From Aquila chrysaetos chrysaetos (Eukaryota > Chordata > Aves > Accipitriformes > Accipitridae), in contig NC_044030.1 of assembly GCF_900496995.4 (NCBI RefSeq), positions 74,504,687 through 74,568,686 of the forward strand: 64,000 bases of DNA, in the 5' to 3' direction. The position numbers were made by a program, and so were the translations under genes. Below, piece after piece: positions 24,901 through 37,014 of this stretch (position 1 is the stretch's first letter; every line of letters starts with the position of its first letter). A model generated the notes under the pieces. That model was not told the DNA's origin and did not search any database. It saw nothing but the letters and a program-made list of their open reading frames with translations.

Positions 24901-27900
24901 CTCCAGAGCTCAACATTTAATTTTAATTAAATAATTTCATGATTGATTGGAATTAAAATCCAAGCTGCTGTGTATGTTGATGAGAAGGTGATTGAATGTA
25001 AATGCTCTCGAGATATTGTCAATAATTATTAACAGCTAATTATGTCTGAGAAAGGTTGGATGGTAGTAGCTGTCTTTTTTTTGAAGTGTCAAGATCATAA
25101 CTCAATTTTCTTTTTGAAAAGAGCATTTCATCTTCTCCTAAGAATCAAGTGTGAATGAAAACTGTAAGGTCCAGAAAGTTCTGTAATAAGAATTAATGTA
25201 AATTGGTGTTTCTGGGTCATTCCCTCCTAGGCAAAGTCAGTTGTTTTGAAAGACGTAGCATATTAACCACACAGAATTGCTTTATAGGCCTCATTAAACA
25301 GTGGTTGTGAGATCAGTGAGAGCTGGAAGGTCTCAGTCTTTCAATCCAAAAAGCTTACTGTGGTTCACTCAACCTTTGAACCCATCCACGGATGTCAAAT
25401 CCATTGTCCAAACTGTCAGTCTGGGGATTGGGTAGTTGATCACCCAGTGACCAAAGGACTGTCTGTAACATAACAGACAAGTTTACTGGCTGCATATATA
25501 AGTATGCAAAACTCACCAGTGATGTATAATTCCTGTTAACGAGATCTTACATCTGATCTCTAAATGTCCTGGGAGTCTGGAGAACTTGGAAAAGATGTAA
25601 CTCTTAAGTAGACTCAGCTTTTCTTCGTTCTGAGAGTTCACAGGTTGGCTGTTCTGGTCACTTTCTGTAATTTTCCCAGTTTCTTGCTTGTTGTGTTTTC
25701 ACTGAATTCAGCAGCTCTTTTACTTCTTTGAGCTATTATGCTATTTTCTTTATCTCCTCCAGTCTTGTTTAAGAAGTCATAAATCACTGTGGCAGCTGCT
25801 CATTGTCTTGTTACATTTTGGGTTCAGTCTAGGTTACTTCTCACTGCCAGGTGCTTGACCTACAAGAGCCCAGGTGGCAAAATCAGCTTTTCCTTTGGAC
25901 TGAATTATCTATGATTAATTGTCTCTTAGTGACAAGTTGTTCACTAAGGTAGAAACTGTCACCTAGCTTCCTCCAATTCCCATATTCATATACAACTCAT
26001 TTCTTGGTTTTGTTATTCTTTTTCTTTTGACAGTGCTGTACATTCAATGTGCATGGTTATACTTATTTTGGCTATATTAAGATAACAGAAGTTTATGAAC
26101 ACTTGAACACCCAAATAAAAGTATAAAAATAGACTACAAATTAAGAGGGTACAATGAATAGCCAAAATCAAAACTTCCCTTTTTATTTCTTTGTTTGGCA
26201 TTTGGGTTGAACATTTCTCAAGATCTTGGATTTATAATCTTTCTACATGCTTTTCTATTTCAGCAAACTGAAATGGTTAAGATTTCTAATACACGATCTG
26301 GATTAGATTCTGCATGAGTAATTTTAAAGGCATTTTTCTATTTCCATGTTTTCCAGCTGAAATAAGAAGTTACTGTAATAAAACTGTAAATCAGTCTCAG
26401 GCAACTATCTATATTCTGTAAGAGTTTGAATTGAGGGAGGGTTTTTTATCTAAACAAAGATGGCTTTGTTGAAAGTTTTGACTCTACTGAGAAAGACTTT
26501 AACCTTTTAAGTAATCTTATTGAAGCCAAAGCTCCCTGGTGTTTATCTCAATTAGATAATACATGTTAAATGACACGTTGTCTAGCATATGTCAGCTAGT
26601 ATGTCAGGTTGGGATTCTTTAAAAATCACCAGCTTTCCTAATGTCAAAAGGCAAACAAATTTTCTTTCAATTCTCTGACTTTCATTGTCTTGTCTCATGT
26701 GATATCATCATTTCCAAGTGTCATTTGGGACTGCCTGCGATTTTACCTTTAACATTAAGCTGGAAAAAAAGAACTTCTGAATTCCTCAGTAAATCATAAA
26801 GAGCCAAAATAAAATCCAATCACAAATCTTTTCCCTTACAAAATGTCATAAAATTCAGCTCTTAGAGACACAATGATGTAGGTAAAGAAGTCCAGATACC
26901 AGTGATATCAATATTTCAGCTGTTAATAGGCTGACCAACACTTTTGCATAGATTATACATTTAGCATTTGCCACAGAGATTCCTGTTGTTATTTTATTTA
27001 ATACCCTAAAAGGATGCATACTTAATAAGTAGGCTATTCAGGAAAGTGTGCTTTTCTTCTGAGAGAAATTAGTCAGATTCTCCTTACATAAATATAAATA
27101 AATATTAAGTCTTTCCTAGAACATTGTTTTGGTGCTTGGAACGATTTCAAAGGAAGCTGAGGATGGCTCAGCTCCTTTTAACATTTTGCCCACTTCACTG
27201 TTGAAAAGTGTATGCTTATAATGTGTATGTCTGTGTTACATGGCTAAAATTAGATGGGATTAATCAGGATCTTATTTTTCTTTATCCAAAGGACAGTGTG
27301 ATATGTTTGTCAGACCCAAAGAATTTTTAGGGGGTTATAAGAATATAGTAGTAAAAGATTAGGCTGTCAATAAATGATACCAAAATTACTGTGACACGGT
27401 TTTTCTGACTATGATATGCATGTATGTGCATGTTTGCATGCATACAGTATTCACTGTGTGTGTCTTGAGTAGTGCGTAGTTTATTCTGTAATCAGAGTAT
27501 TAGTTCAATCGTATTAGAGTTCTTTATACTCTGAGGGTATTCCCTTAATCCCATTCCTTTAGCATGCAGAAAATATGGCAAATACCAGTAATGAACATTA
27601 GGCTCAAGGAATAGTCCCTTCCTCTCCACCCCCACCTCTCCAGCTTTACAATTAAAGAGACTTTGCTTGAGCTTGAGGAAGAAACCAAAACCAAACACTG
27701 ACATTCTTAAAATTCACACACTTTTCTCTGCTGTCCTCTTAATTATTTAGCTCCATTTTACTGTTTGATACCATTTTACCAGCTCCAAATAACCATTTGG
27801 ACAGCTAGGAAGGTTACATTGCTGAAATACGTAAACTCACAGGCAGTACATATCATGTCTTATAGATTATCATACTTTCTTAGAATATGCAGCTTTGATG

Positions 27901-29521
27901 TTGTATAAAACACCACTTACAGCTTACTGATCATAACATATAAAAGTAAAATACCTGTTTATTCTTTCTCATATGTACTTTAAGTACAACATCAGTAGGC
28001 TTCCTATGCGTATTAAAAAGTTTCAGCATTCTTTTCTGCCAGGCAGTCAGTATGGCTGCATCTTTTTAAGTAAACTAAATGTGCCCAGGAATAATGGCTT
28101 GGAGGCCAACTGACATGAAATACTCTGTGTCCATACTTTTAAATTGTCTTGCCCTCCAAAACACTGTAGTTGCATGCAGACCACCTACTGGGACCAGTCC
28201 CTTGTGCAAGCTCCAGATTTGTATCCAGATCTGCAGTTCTTTGGGAGGCTAATGGATGACTTGGACCAAATCTGTGTCAGGGACCATTAAAAAATTTTAA
28301 CAGTATAGACAATGAGGTTCCAATGCTCAGGAATGTTCCTAGGTACACATATTCCTAGATTTACAAACATGGATGTAGGTAGACATTGCAACTTACACAT
28401 AGTAGTTTCAGACTGTAAAATTCAAGGTGATCTTGTTAGCATCTGAGTAATGTGTGATGTGGTTGTAAATCACTCGTGCACTTTTTGAATGCTGTTGACA
28501 TCTCTATTGAATTCTACAATAACTTCAGGTTCTGAGGAAAAAAGAAATTAATATATTCCATTTGCTATCTTCAAAAAGAATCAGATTGGCTACTTTACTG
28601 GCACATTTAGAAAAAAAATCAGCAGCTAAATTTTTTGTGTATGTCCTTTTACATTTCAATGGGTATGAATGATTTTACCTATCCATGATGCTTTCTAATA
28701 TATTAGCAAATATATTGTGAAATGTTTTGTTTTCTTCATCATCTCAGTAGTTGAGCATCTTATCGCAATCATTGCTGAATCTTGACTGAGAAACAAAATA
28801 AGACCTCTGAGTTTTGGCAGTACTTATTTAGATTTGTACATTAACGAAGTGAATATTAGGCAATGTTATAACTAATACCAGTCAGGATTTAGTGAAGGAT
28901 ACCTATCAGCTTACAGGGAATATTCCTGTAAAATAATTCAATTCTAGGCCAGTCATTTTGGCAGATCTGTAATGGAAAATAACTACAGCTTTAAAAATAG
29001 TAATTTTTCCAGTTCAAGAGCTGCAGGATTCCATCACAGCATCGACAACCACTTTAAAAACATGGAAGTGTAACTTACTGATGTAGTTTATGAATTTTTT
29101 AGCCATGCAAAATCAGGGATCTCTGTGCTGAAGAGTTAATGTTGCAAGCAGGCAGCATACAGTTAATTGAGAGCTTAACTGAGCGATATGGATCAGACTC
29201 TTTTCCTTTTCATGTTTTTTTCTATTCTAGCTGTTTTTTGCTTATGGTTTTGAAATTATTTTTTATTTAGGGAAGTTCTTTTCCAACTGTATACTTCATT
29301 ATACCTATATAGTGCGCTTTTCTGTTTCTTTTATACTAAAAATATTTTTAAACCATATGGATTTTGCTGCATTACTTAGTTAGACCTGCTAGTTTTACCA
29401 CAATGGAGACTTCTTGAGTTGTCTGTGATCCTCACCTTCCTTGTTCTTTTGTGTTTAGACAATTTCTCTATAGCACCTACAGCACTGCATTTTAATTTGG
29501 ATTTATTTTTCTTTCATCCAG
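21928..29521. other. Non-coding stretch
   Basis: Long AT-rich region with no recognised repeat or gene. Open frames of 60-100 codons on both strands overlap each other and show no coding signature. A minus-strand segment at 24401-24495 is open between splice-like sites but its acceptor is weak. Confidence 0.45.
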
Positions 29522-29606
29522 GACTGCAACCTCTGTCTTACAGCTTTCCATTACAGTGAGCTTCAGGGCATGAGGATGTTCTATCACAAGTGGCTGGAAG
29601 CTTTCA
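29522..29606 (+). CDS. Candidate coding exon, plus strand (unknown gene)
   Basis: An 85-bp segment follows a good acceptor (tttctttcatccag) and ends at a consensus donor (gtaagt at 29607). Only one frame is open. It starts DCNLCLTAFHYSELQG and ends YHKWLEAF, phase 0 to phase 1. GC is near 48 % against a much lower background. The protein is unrecognised. Its phase does not allow direct joining to the other plus-strand candidate at 3952-4042, so at least one further exon would be needed between them. It may equally be a cryptic exon of a non-coding RNA. Confidence 0.35.
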
Positions 29607-31459
29607 GTAAGTTGGATTTTGAATGAACAGAATTCATTAGTTCTTGCATGCTCAGGCTGCCCTTCTTTCTGTCTCTTCAGAAAGCGTGTTTATATCTTTT
29701 GGTGCATTCCAAACTAATGTGATCCTGTTTCACAGTTGTTCGTGTCTAAAATTCCTGTTTCCTAAGAATGCTCCTTCAACTTACACGTCAGAGCATTTCC
29801 TCCAAATGTATATAGCTGATGATTGCATTGTTTCCAGTGTCCAAGCAACGACCACCTCCTTTTTACCCCTTTTTGTCCTTCACAAAGAAGCTACACTGTT
29901 TTATACTAATACATATTAATTATCTTACTGATTCTCTGCTATATCAGTTCATAACAGGCTGATTGTACTTTCTGTACTGACTATATGAATAGATATAGGA
30001 GAGGCTCAGTGATGTTTGCTTGGACACTTGGTCTGGTGTCTGTAATACAGTGGCAGATAAACGTATTGAAATTTCTGGATAGTTTTTAAAGGGGACAGGA
30101 ACATAGACAATTATCATGGTGGGGGCCTACTAAACAATTAACCTAGAAAGATTAAGAAAAAAAAGCTTCTAATCAGCAACTAGTAGAATCATCTACCATT
30201 GCTAGTGATAGTGAAGTATTTTGAATACTCAAATATCTTTTGATGAAAGGAATACAGCAAAATAAAACCATCAGATTCCAAATTAGCAGACTTCAGCTCT
30301 GAAAATTAATATGTAATATTTCACAGGAGGTAGGTCTAAGAAAAGACTAAGGGAAAACTGGTATCACCTTAAATACAGTATACTATTACACCAACTACAC
30401 ACTCCTACAATGCAGAGGATAGACAGTGTAAAAACCAACAGCCCAGATAAATCCTAAGTTCGTGTTTGTTTGACCTCAAATATGAGAAGTAAGCACAAAG
30501 AAAGCAGAAGCTAGGTCAAATGGCAACAGATAAGTAGAAGAGAATCATATAAAAAACAGAAAAACTCAGTCAAATCCAGAACACTTGAAGCAATCAAAAT
30601 AAAAGAAACTACTGATTAATTAGACAGAAGTTAGTGGCTGTGTCTATACTGGTATATAAAATGAGCCAGTGACAATTCTGTAGCCCCAAGAATATGTGGT
30701 GCTACACATGGCATATCCATATAGCTAAACTCTCTATCCTCCAAAACAGTATGGCCTCGTCCTATGCTTGCTGCCTGTAGGGAACACTAACTGGTCCATG
30801 CTTCTTCCAAAACGCTCCTGTGCATCCGCTGGAAGAGTGCTGATTTGAACAGGCTAAAACTGGACCAGGAGTGTGCTAACTGTTAAACAGCATGGACAGG
30901 TGCATACTAGTGCTTGAGCTTGTGCCGTGACCTTATTTTGTTTACTGTAGTAAATATTGCTAGTGAGTCCTTTTCACATTTTACTGTGGAATGTATTTAT
31001 TTTCCATAGGGAGATCTTTACATGGCTTGCCTATCCTTTCCCTCAAGGGACCATTTTAATACAGCACATTTATCTTCCTGGGTTTAGTCCCTGGTTAAAA
31101 CCTTTGAATAGGAGTGAATCTTCCCTGACTTATTAACAGCATAGGGTCTTGGTTTTCTTATAAATCAAGGTTATCACCTTTCCCAAGCACAAGACATGAA
31201 ATGAGATGTGACTAAAAAGGACAATTTGGAAAATGTAAAATATCTCTCTGGTACAATAAGAGAAGTAAGAGAAAGACCAAGAGAATTTTAGTTCTCTAAG
31301 AAGTGAAAAGGCCAAAGATTTTAATTAGCTTTCATTAAAGAACTCAGTCTCAATGAGTTGCTGAATGCTGTTAATACCAAAAGGGAGAGCTAATGGTATC
31401 TGTTTAATTCTGAAGGAGAGAAATAGAACAATACAATCAAACTACTTAAAAATACCATG
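29607..31459. other. Non-coding stretch
   Basis: No clear gene. The A-rich tracts around 30450-30620 and 31330-31459 may be very old CR1 sequence continuous with the next element, but similarity is too weak to call. Confidence 0.4.
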
Positions 31460-32070
31460 AGGGGAACAAGGAGACGAGTGACTTAACAGCTCTGTCATGA
31501 ACAAATGGTGTCAAACCAGTTTGATTTCTTTCTCTGAGAGGACAGCAGACCTTATAGATAGAGAAACAGTAAATATTAGATATCTTGATTTTAATAAAGC
31601 TTTCAATGCTGTATCACATGCCATTTTTATAAGCTAGCAGGGAAACATGGTCAAGATTAATTTATGTTAGGGTGAAAACAAAAGTAGTTGGAAAAATCAA
31701 ACCAGAGGTAATTATCAGTGGTTCAGCATCAAAAATCTGTATCAAGTGGAGTTCTGTCTGCATCTGTCCTGTATCCAGTACTTTTCAGGATTTTTATTAA
31801 CATGCTTAAACATCAACTTAGAAAGTAAATAAATGAAAGAAAATTGGTGTGGTGGAGCTGCAATGGTAGATAATCCAAAATAGCCTTTAAAAATTTAAAT
31901 CATGTTATGAAAAAATAAGAGACAACATAACAAGAAAGGATGGAAACAAGAATTTAGGTAGGAAAAAATAGCCACGCAGCAATAGGATGGGGAAAAACTA
32001 AATACTAATTCTGCAAAAATAAAAGGAACCATAGACCGTAGCAGATCACAAGCTGAGTGAGAGTTAAGCC
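31460..32070 (+). mobile_element. Old CR1-type LINE, reverse-transcriptase part
   Basis: Diverged non-LTR retrotransposon sequence on the plus strand. Around 31568-31625 a broken frame reads YLDFNKAFNAVSH, matching the reverse-transcriptase motif YLDFxKAFDxVxH of CR1. Further on, ccagtacttttcagg and tttttattaacatgct match the stretch coding for the next conserved block, and accatagaccgtagcagatc appears near the right end. Many stops and indels show great age. The 3' part of what seems to be the same insertion resumes at about 32400. Confidence 0.65.
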
Positions 32071-32399
32071 TGTTAATTACTGTTTGGTGTGTTTCACTTT
32101 AAGTGTTTGAATATGAAATTTATTTGCACATTGAAACCATGATTTGTTTGCAAAAGAAAGATTTTCTGTTTTGCCATATGTTTCAGTTATTCTTTGCAGA
32201 TAAACATATTTTATCTGAGTTAGACATATGGCTACTTCCTGGTTTACTAGGAAAAACTATCATGTGTGAGAAGGGCAACTATGATGTTCGATATGAAAAG
32301 GAGTACAGTTCATAAGATGTGTATTTTTCCTTCTACTCTTCAACAATGGTAATGACTAAATTGAAGTATTTCATTCATTTTTTAAGTGTTTTCCTTCAA
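32071..32399. other. Unassigned segment between two CR1 parts
   Basis: About 330 bp that do not resemble the CR1 region expected between the flanking fragments. It may replace that region by deletion and insertion, or be CR1 that has decayed past recognition. It contains a 70-codon open frame (32103-32315) with no recognised motif. Confidence 0.4.
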
Positions 32400-32860
32400 G
32401 AAGAGTAATTTCAGAGAATCTAGGAGAAAGCAGCAAGCTTTGTCAGAAATCCAGAGAAATCTATGACAAGGGAAAAATTTGAATTCTTTGATTTTGAGAA
32501 GATAAGATAGGAGGATGATAGTAGAGGGGTATAAATTTTCAAATACTTAAAAGCCACTGCAAAAAGGAACAGGTTAATCTGTTTGTTCTCTGTCTGTGGT
32601 GCACAGAGCAAACAGTAATAGTTCCAAATCACAGAACAGGTTGTTTAGGTGAGAGATTAAGAAGACTTTCATGTAAGAGTTTAGGAAAGGTTATGGAGAA
32701 AGCAGAATTTTTTTAAGATTTGTAGATTTCTTGGCAGATTATGGAAATCCATCACTGAATCATTAACAGTAGGTTAGAAAAATGTCATTCAGGAATGAGA
32801 AAGCGCTTTAGTATTGAAGATACACCAGATGCTGTCTTAGGGCTGTTTCTGTCCCTATTT
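32400..32860 (+). mobile_element. Old CR1-type LINE, 3' part
   Basis: The plus-strand sequence follows the order of the CR1 3' region. It contains aaaaaggaacaggttaatctg, a gagagattaagaagactttc block, ggcagattatggaaatccat and a taggttagaaaaatgtcattcaggaatg block near 32770-32800. Divergence is high. It is probably the continuation of the 31460-32070 fragment. Confidence 0.6.
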
Positions 32861-33553
32861 TGCAGTGATTCTTAGGGTAAAGTTCAAAATTAAACAGCAA
32901 CACTGGCATAAGACCTTTCTATTTTTCAATATTTGAAGGTATATAATGTTTTCATTCAGTCTTCATTTCCCTACATTAAATTGCACTTTCTCTAGTCTTT
33001 CTCTACTTTCTCTTCGTAGATTGTTCCTCATTTTTTCCTGGTGATTTCAAGTCACAGAGCACTGCCTCTCTTTTGTTTTGACACAATTGACTGTGAAGCA
33101 AGACTGTAAACTGAATCGAGCAACTAACAAACTCTTATTTTGTGGAAGATCTGATCAAATGTGTAAGTTTTTTTCAGCTGGACCAGTTCCTAGATCCAGT
33201 TCACAATAGATCCTACAAAATAAATAAGCTGATGTAACTAAAGAGGCATGAGAGGGGAGGAAACAATGAGATGCAGGTTGTGATCAAAGGCATTAAAATG
33301 AGCACTGTCAACATCAAAATGTACATGGATCTGTGGGGTCAGACCCCTGTCCTCCCAAGCCATTTAAAAAATTCTGTCTATACATTTCCATATACTAGTT
33401 ATCAAGTATCTGTCATTGCTATTCTGAGAAGGTATAGGTTAAATTTTTATCCTAAAGATGTTGCAAACATCAATACCTTTGAGCCACACAATAACAATGG
33501 GATTGAAATTCCAGCTGTGGGCAACTCTGGAGAATTAGCTGCTAGTATTTTTT
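32861..33553. other. Non-coding stretch
   Basis: No gene is recognised. It runs from the decayed CR1 3' end into the flank of the younger CR1 on the opposite strand. An open frame at 33271-33555 is treated as chance. Confidence 0.45.
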
Positions 33554-33639
33554 GAATAGAATAGAACAGAATAGAATAGAATAGGATAGAATAGAATAGA
33601 ATAGAATAGAATAGAATAGAATAGAATAGAATAGAATAG
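33554..33639. repeat. AATAG pentanucleotide microsatellite
   Basis: About 17 copies of a five-base unit (aatag), with single-base variants near the left side, directly abut the 3' end of the CR1 element on its right. On the minus strand the unit is CTATT/ATTCT. The array is therefore an expansion of the CR1 tail. Likely polymorphic in length. Confidence 0.95.
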
Positions 33640-34500
33640 TTCAGTTGGAAGGGACCTACAATGATCATCTAGTCCAACTGCCTGACCACTTCAGGGCTTA
33701 CCAAAAGTTAAAGATTGTTCTTAAGGGTATTGTCGAAATGCCTCTTAAGCAGTGATAGGTTTGGGACATTGACTACCTTTCTAGGAAGCCTGTTCCAGTG
33801 TGTGACCACCCTCTCGGTAAAGAAATGCTTCCTCATGTCCAGTCTAAACCTCCCCTGGCGCAGCTTGAACCATTCCCATGCGTCCTGGCACTGGATGCCA
33901 GGGAGAAGAGCTCAGCACCTCCCTCTCTGCTTCACCTCCTCAGGAAGCTGTAGGGAGCAATGAGGTCACCCCTCAGCCTCCTTTTCTCCAGACTAGATGA
34001 ACCCGAAGTCCTTAGCTGGTCCTTACAGGACATTCCTTCCAGCCCTCTCACCAGCCTTGTTGCCCTCCTCTGGACGCATTCAAGTTCCTTAACATCCTTC
34101 TTAAATTGTGGGGCCCAGAACTGCACACAGCACTCAAGGTGAGGCAGCACCAATGCTGAATACAGCAGGATAATCACCTCTTTTGACCGGCTGGTGATAC
34201 CGTGTTTGATGCACCCCAGGATGGGGTTTGCCCTCTGGGCTGCCAGGGCACACTGCTGACTCGCATCGAGCCTGCTGCCGACCAGCACCCCCAGATCCCT
34301 TTCTGCAGGGCTGGTCTCCAGCCACTCCTCTCCCAGTCTATCCTTGTGCCCAGTGTTACTCCATCATAGGTGCAGAATCTGGCATTTGGACTTGATAAAT
34401 TTAGTTCCCTTGATGATTTCCCAATGCTCCAATCTATCTAGATTTCTCTGTCTTTACAAAGAAATGCATCTCTGCTTCCTAATTTCTTCAGCAGCAGTTC
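33640..34500 (-). mobile_element. CR1 LINE, 5'-truncated, with ORF2 C-terminus
   Basis: The best-preserved CR1 in the window, on the minus strand, with its 3' end at the left beside the AATAG array. The 3' UTR begins ttggaagggacctac and agtccaactgcctgacc. From 34288 down to 33932 a 118-codon frame stays open. It encodes the end of the CR1 ORF2 polyprotein, with [20 protein letters not shown] and the block [15 protein letters not shown], which identify the family. Upstream of this the frame is broken and the reverse-transcriptase core is missing through 5' truncation. The right-hand 100 bp are more diverged and the edge is approximate. Not able to move by itself. Confidence 0.93.
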
Positions 34501-36484
34501 AGTTCAACTGTCCTTCCTCTGGATGAGAATAATTTTTTATGTTTGAAAAAAATAGAAAGAATATATTTTTATATACACCTTAAGTGTTAGAATATTGTTA
34601 CAAGTAATCTTCACTTTGTTAAAACACCAACCAAGAAATGGTCATCTGTCTAAGATAAAATACACTTATCTGCTAACAGTAACTGATGCGTATGGGGGAT
34701 GGGGGAAAGAAAAACAACATATACTTGCTGAATATAAAGCATATTTTTCTAACAGAAATACAATCTTCATTCAGATATTTGAGATAAAACACTCCAAACA
34801 GTATTGAAGACATTGGCCATTTTTACCATTTCCAAGCTATAGCCTGTAACGACAATGCAGATATATAACAGATCAAGTGTGGTCAATCATACTGAAGTTT
34901 TAATTGGCATGAAACTAGGCCTAGTAAAACAGGACTGTACTACATTATATTGACAGTAGATAAGGAAATTACATAGTTGGATACATTGACTAGATCTGTA
35001 TCTTATTCCTTCATATTTTGAGTGACAAGTTGTACAGTGTGATTCACATCTTGTATTATACTTATGGCATATTATTATTGTAATTAAATATTTTGTAATA
35101 AAAGAAATTGATGCATCATATTTTTAAACCTTGCTCACAGATGCTGCAATATTTCTATGTTTTTAATCCCAAAGTACTGTGGTACAATGGCTACTTTTTG
35201 TAATTCTAATTAATAAGTAGACAATATTTGTCCTCTTAAAATCACTTTCAGTAGCAGATTAATTTGTTCAGTTATATTCATTAGAGAATTTCAGAAATAC
35301 ATGTAACTCCTTTATGTAGCAAATTGCTTTGTTTTAAAATGGCAAATTTTGTTAATTCCAACTTTCTTTTTTATTAAGTTATAGCCAAATATTTAGCTGT
35401 AGATGATGTTCGAGAGACAGAACTTGTAGAAAGAGATGCTAGAACAACTGAATCATTACAAATTAATGAAAGGGGAGAATCATACAAAGTACAATGAACA
35501 GAAGACTCCTAAAAAGCAGTGGGATAAGAATAGAGATTTTAGTATGAGAAAAGAGGTAAAAAAACCATATTGCCAAAGAAGGAGATATCAGAGCACAATG
35601 ATCAGGTAAGAAATGGTCAGAAATTGGAAATTTCACCATGAGATAATATTGCTTAAGTATACTGTAGAATGAGACTTGACACCAGCAAAGGTATTTAGGT
35701 GGAATAGGGGAAGTCATCACTGGAACTGGCCGGTAAAGGATAGCAAACATCAAAACTGCAGGCATCATCCTGAGCTCAAGTTAACATTGGCCATGCAGAG
35801 AAGTGGGCCTATTAACTCAAACTCAATGTCACACTAATGTCACTACACTACTTTTTGCTCATGTGTGGTCCATCCACTTTCTAGGTTAGCTGGACATGTG
35901 ATGGTCAGCATCTAGTATTGTAGACATGCCCTCTGCTTGGCTATCTGACTGTATGAAAGAAACCTACTTTGCTTTAATGATACTGTTTCTCTTCTGCTCT
36001 TGGGTTCTACGCTGTTTCTCTTCTTCACTTGCGTTCTTTAAATAAAAAAGGCCATCTGCCCAAGTCACTTACCAGCATCTTCTTTGAAATCACTTAAAAC
36101 TGTTTTTCTTTACAAAAATGAGAATTTTGGCAGCTCATCTCTTTAGAGAAAGGAAAAGTACATCTCTGTAATTTCATTTCCCTGCTAAAGCTTTTCAGAA
36201 AGAAGTCTCAGTTACATACAGTTATATACCTTATCTTAGATGTTAACTCTTTTCTCTTACACCTTTAAAGTTTCATGTCTTAAAACCTAGTTTTCCTTAT
36301 AGGTATTTTCTGTAATAGTTTTGTGGAAAGATACTGTACAGTTGCACGACTCAGTGTAAAGTGTGAGATATAAATACTGTTTCCTGAATATACAGTAGTA
36401 CATACAGGTTTTCCAGTGGCATGGAAATAGACATGCACAGACAAATGTACTATGGATTCCTCCAGTAACTGGCCTTAGGCAACT
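34501..36484. other. Non-coding stretch
   Basis: AT-rich DNA without a recognised gene or repeat. The minus-strand open frame at 35463-35768 has no motif or splice context. Confidence 0.5.
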
Positions 36485-37014
36485 AGTCTAGCCAGTAGTT
36501 GCTGCTGGATCCCCTGGTCTCCCAGTTGCCTCATACACTGACACACACATGCAAACGGCTCTCTTCACTAAGCTGGTCCAAACTTATGATCTTACTGGTA
36601 GCTAACTCCAGTAGACTCCATGGTTTCTCCATGAGCTGGTTTGAACCTTCTGGCCTCCCCAGTACTCAACTTTCAGATCCCATATGGTCTCTCCAGTATC
36701 CAGCTGCCCCTGGGCCCTACTCTGAGGAGGAGTCTGGAAAGCAAGGGGGTCTGCTCGGAACCTCATGACCCAACGGGAGGGATCTCCTTCTTCCCTGAAT
36801 TGATGTATATGGTTACATGGTTTACAGAAGTAGTCTTATGCCAATTCCTGTTGTGAGAAACCCCGCCACCTACTACCACGCCTCCCCAGTTCAGTTTGCT
36901 TCTGTCATGAATAAAATCTTTAACTGATCGTTTGGTGTCCTTTCACCTTAATTTAGCCCGAGGCAATTTCGAATTAAACGGGATTCCCTGAACTGTCCAG
37001 TCTGGGTCGTGACA
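36485..37014 (+). mobile_element. Avian ERV LTR (probably solo), plus strand
   Basis: The right part is LTR-like and familiar from bird genomes. It has ttgtgagaaaccccgccacc, then a canonical AATAAA signal at 36910-36915, and a conserved tail with cccgaggcaatttcg and aattaaacgggattccctg ending gtcgtgaca at 37014. The left part contains loosely repeated ctccagta / ctggt motifs, as in the U3 of this family. No primer-binding site or internal genes follow, so it is most likely a solo LTR. The left edge is uncertain and I could not identify a target-site duplication. ERV class is not assigned. Confidence 0.7.

Noticed and set aside
33554..33639. Regular short repeats that could suggest a CRISPR-like array
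   Set aside because: Pure five-base units with no spacers, attached to a LINE tail in a vertebrate genome; it is a microsatellite.
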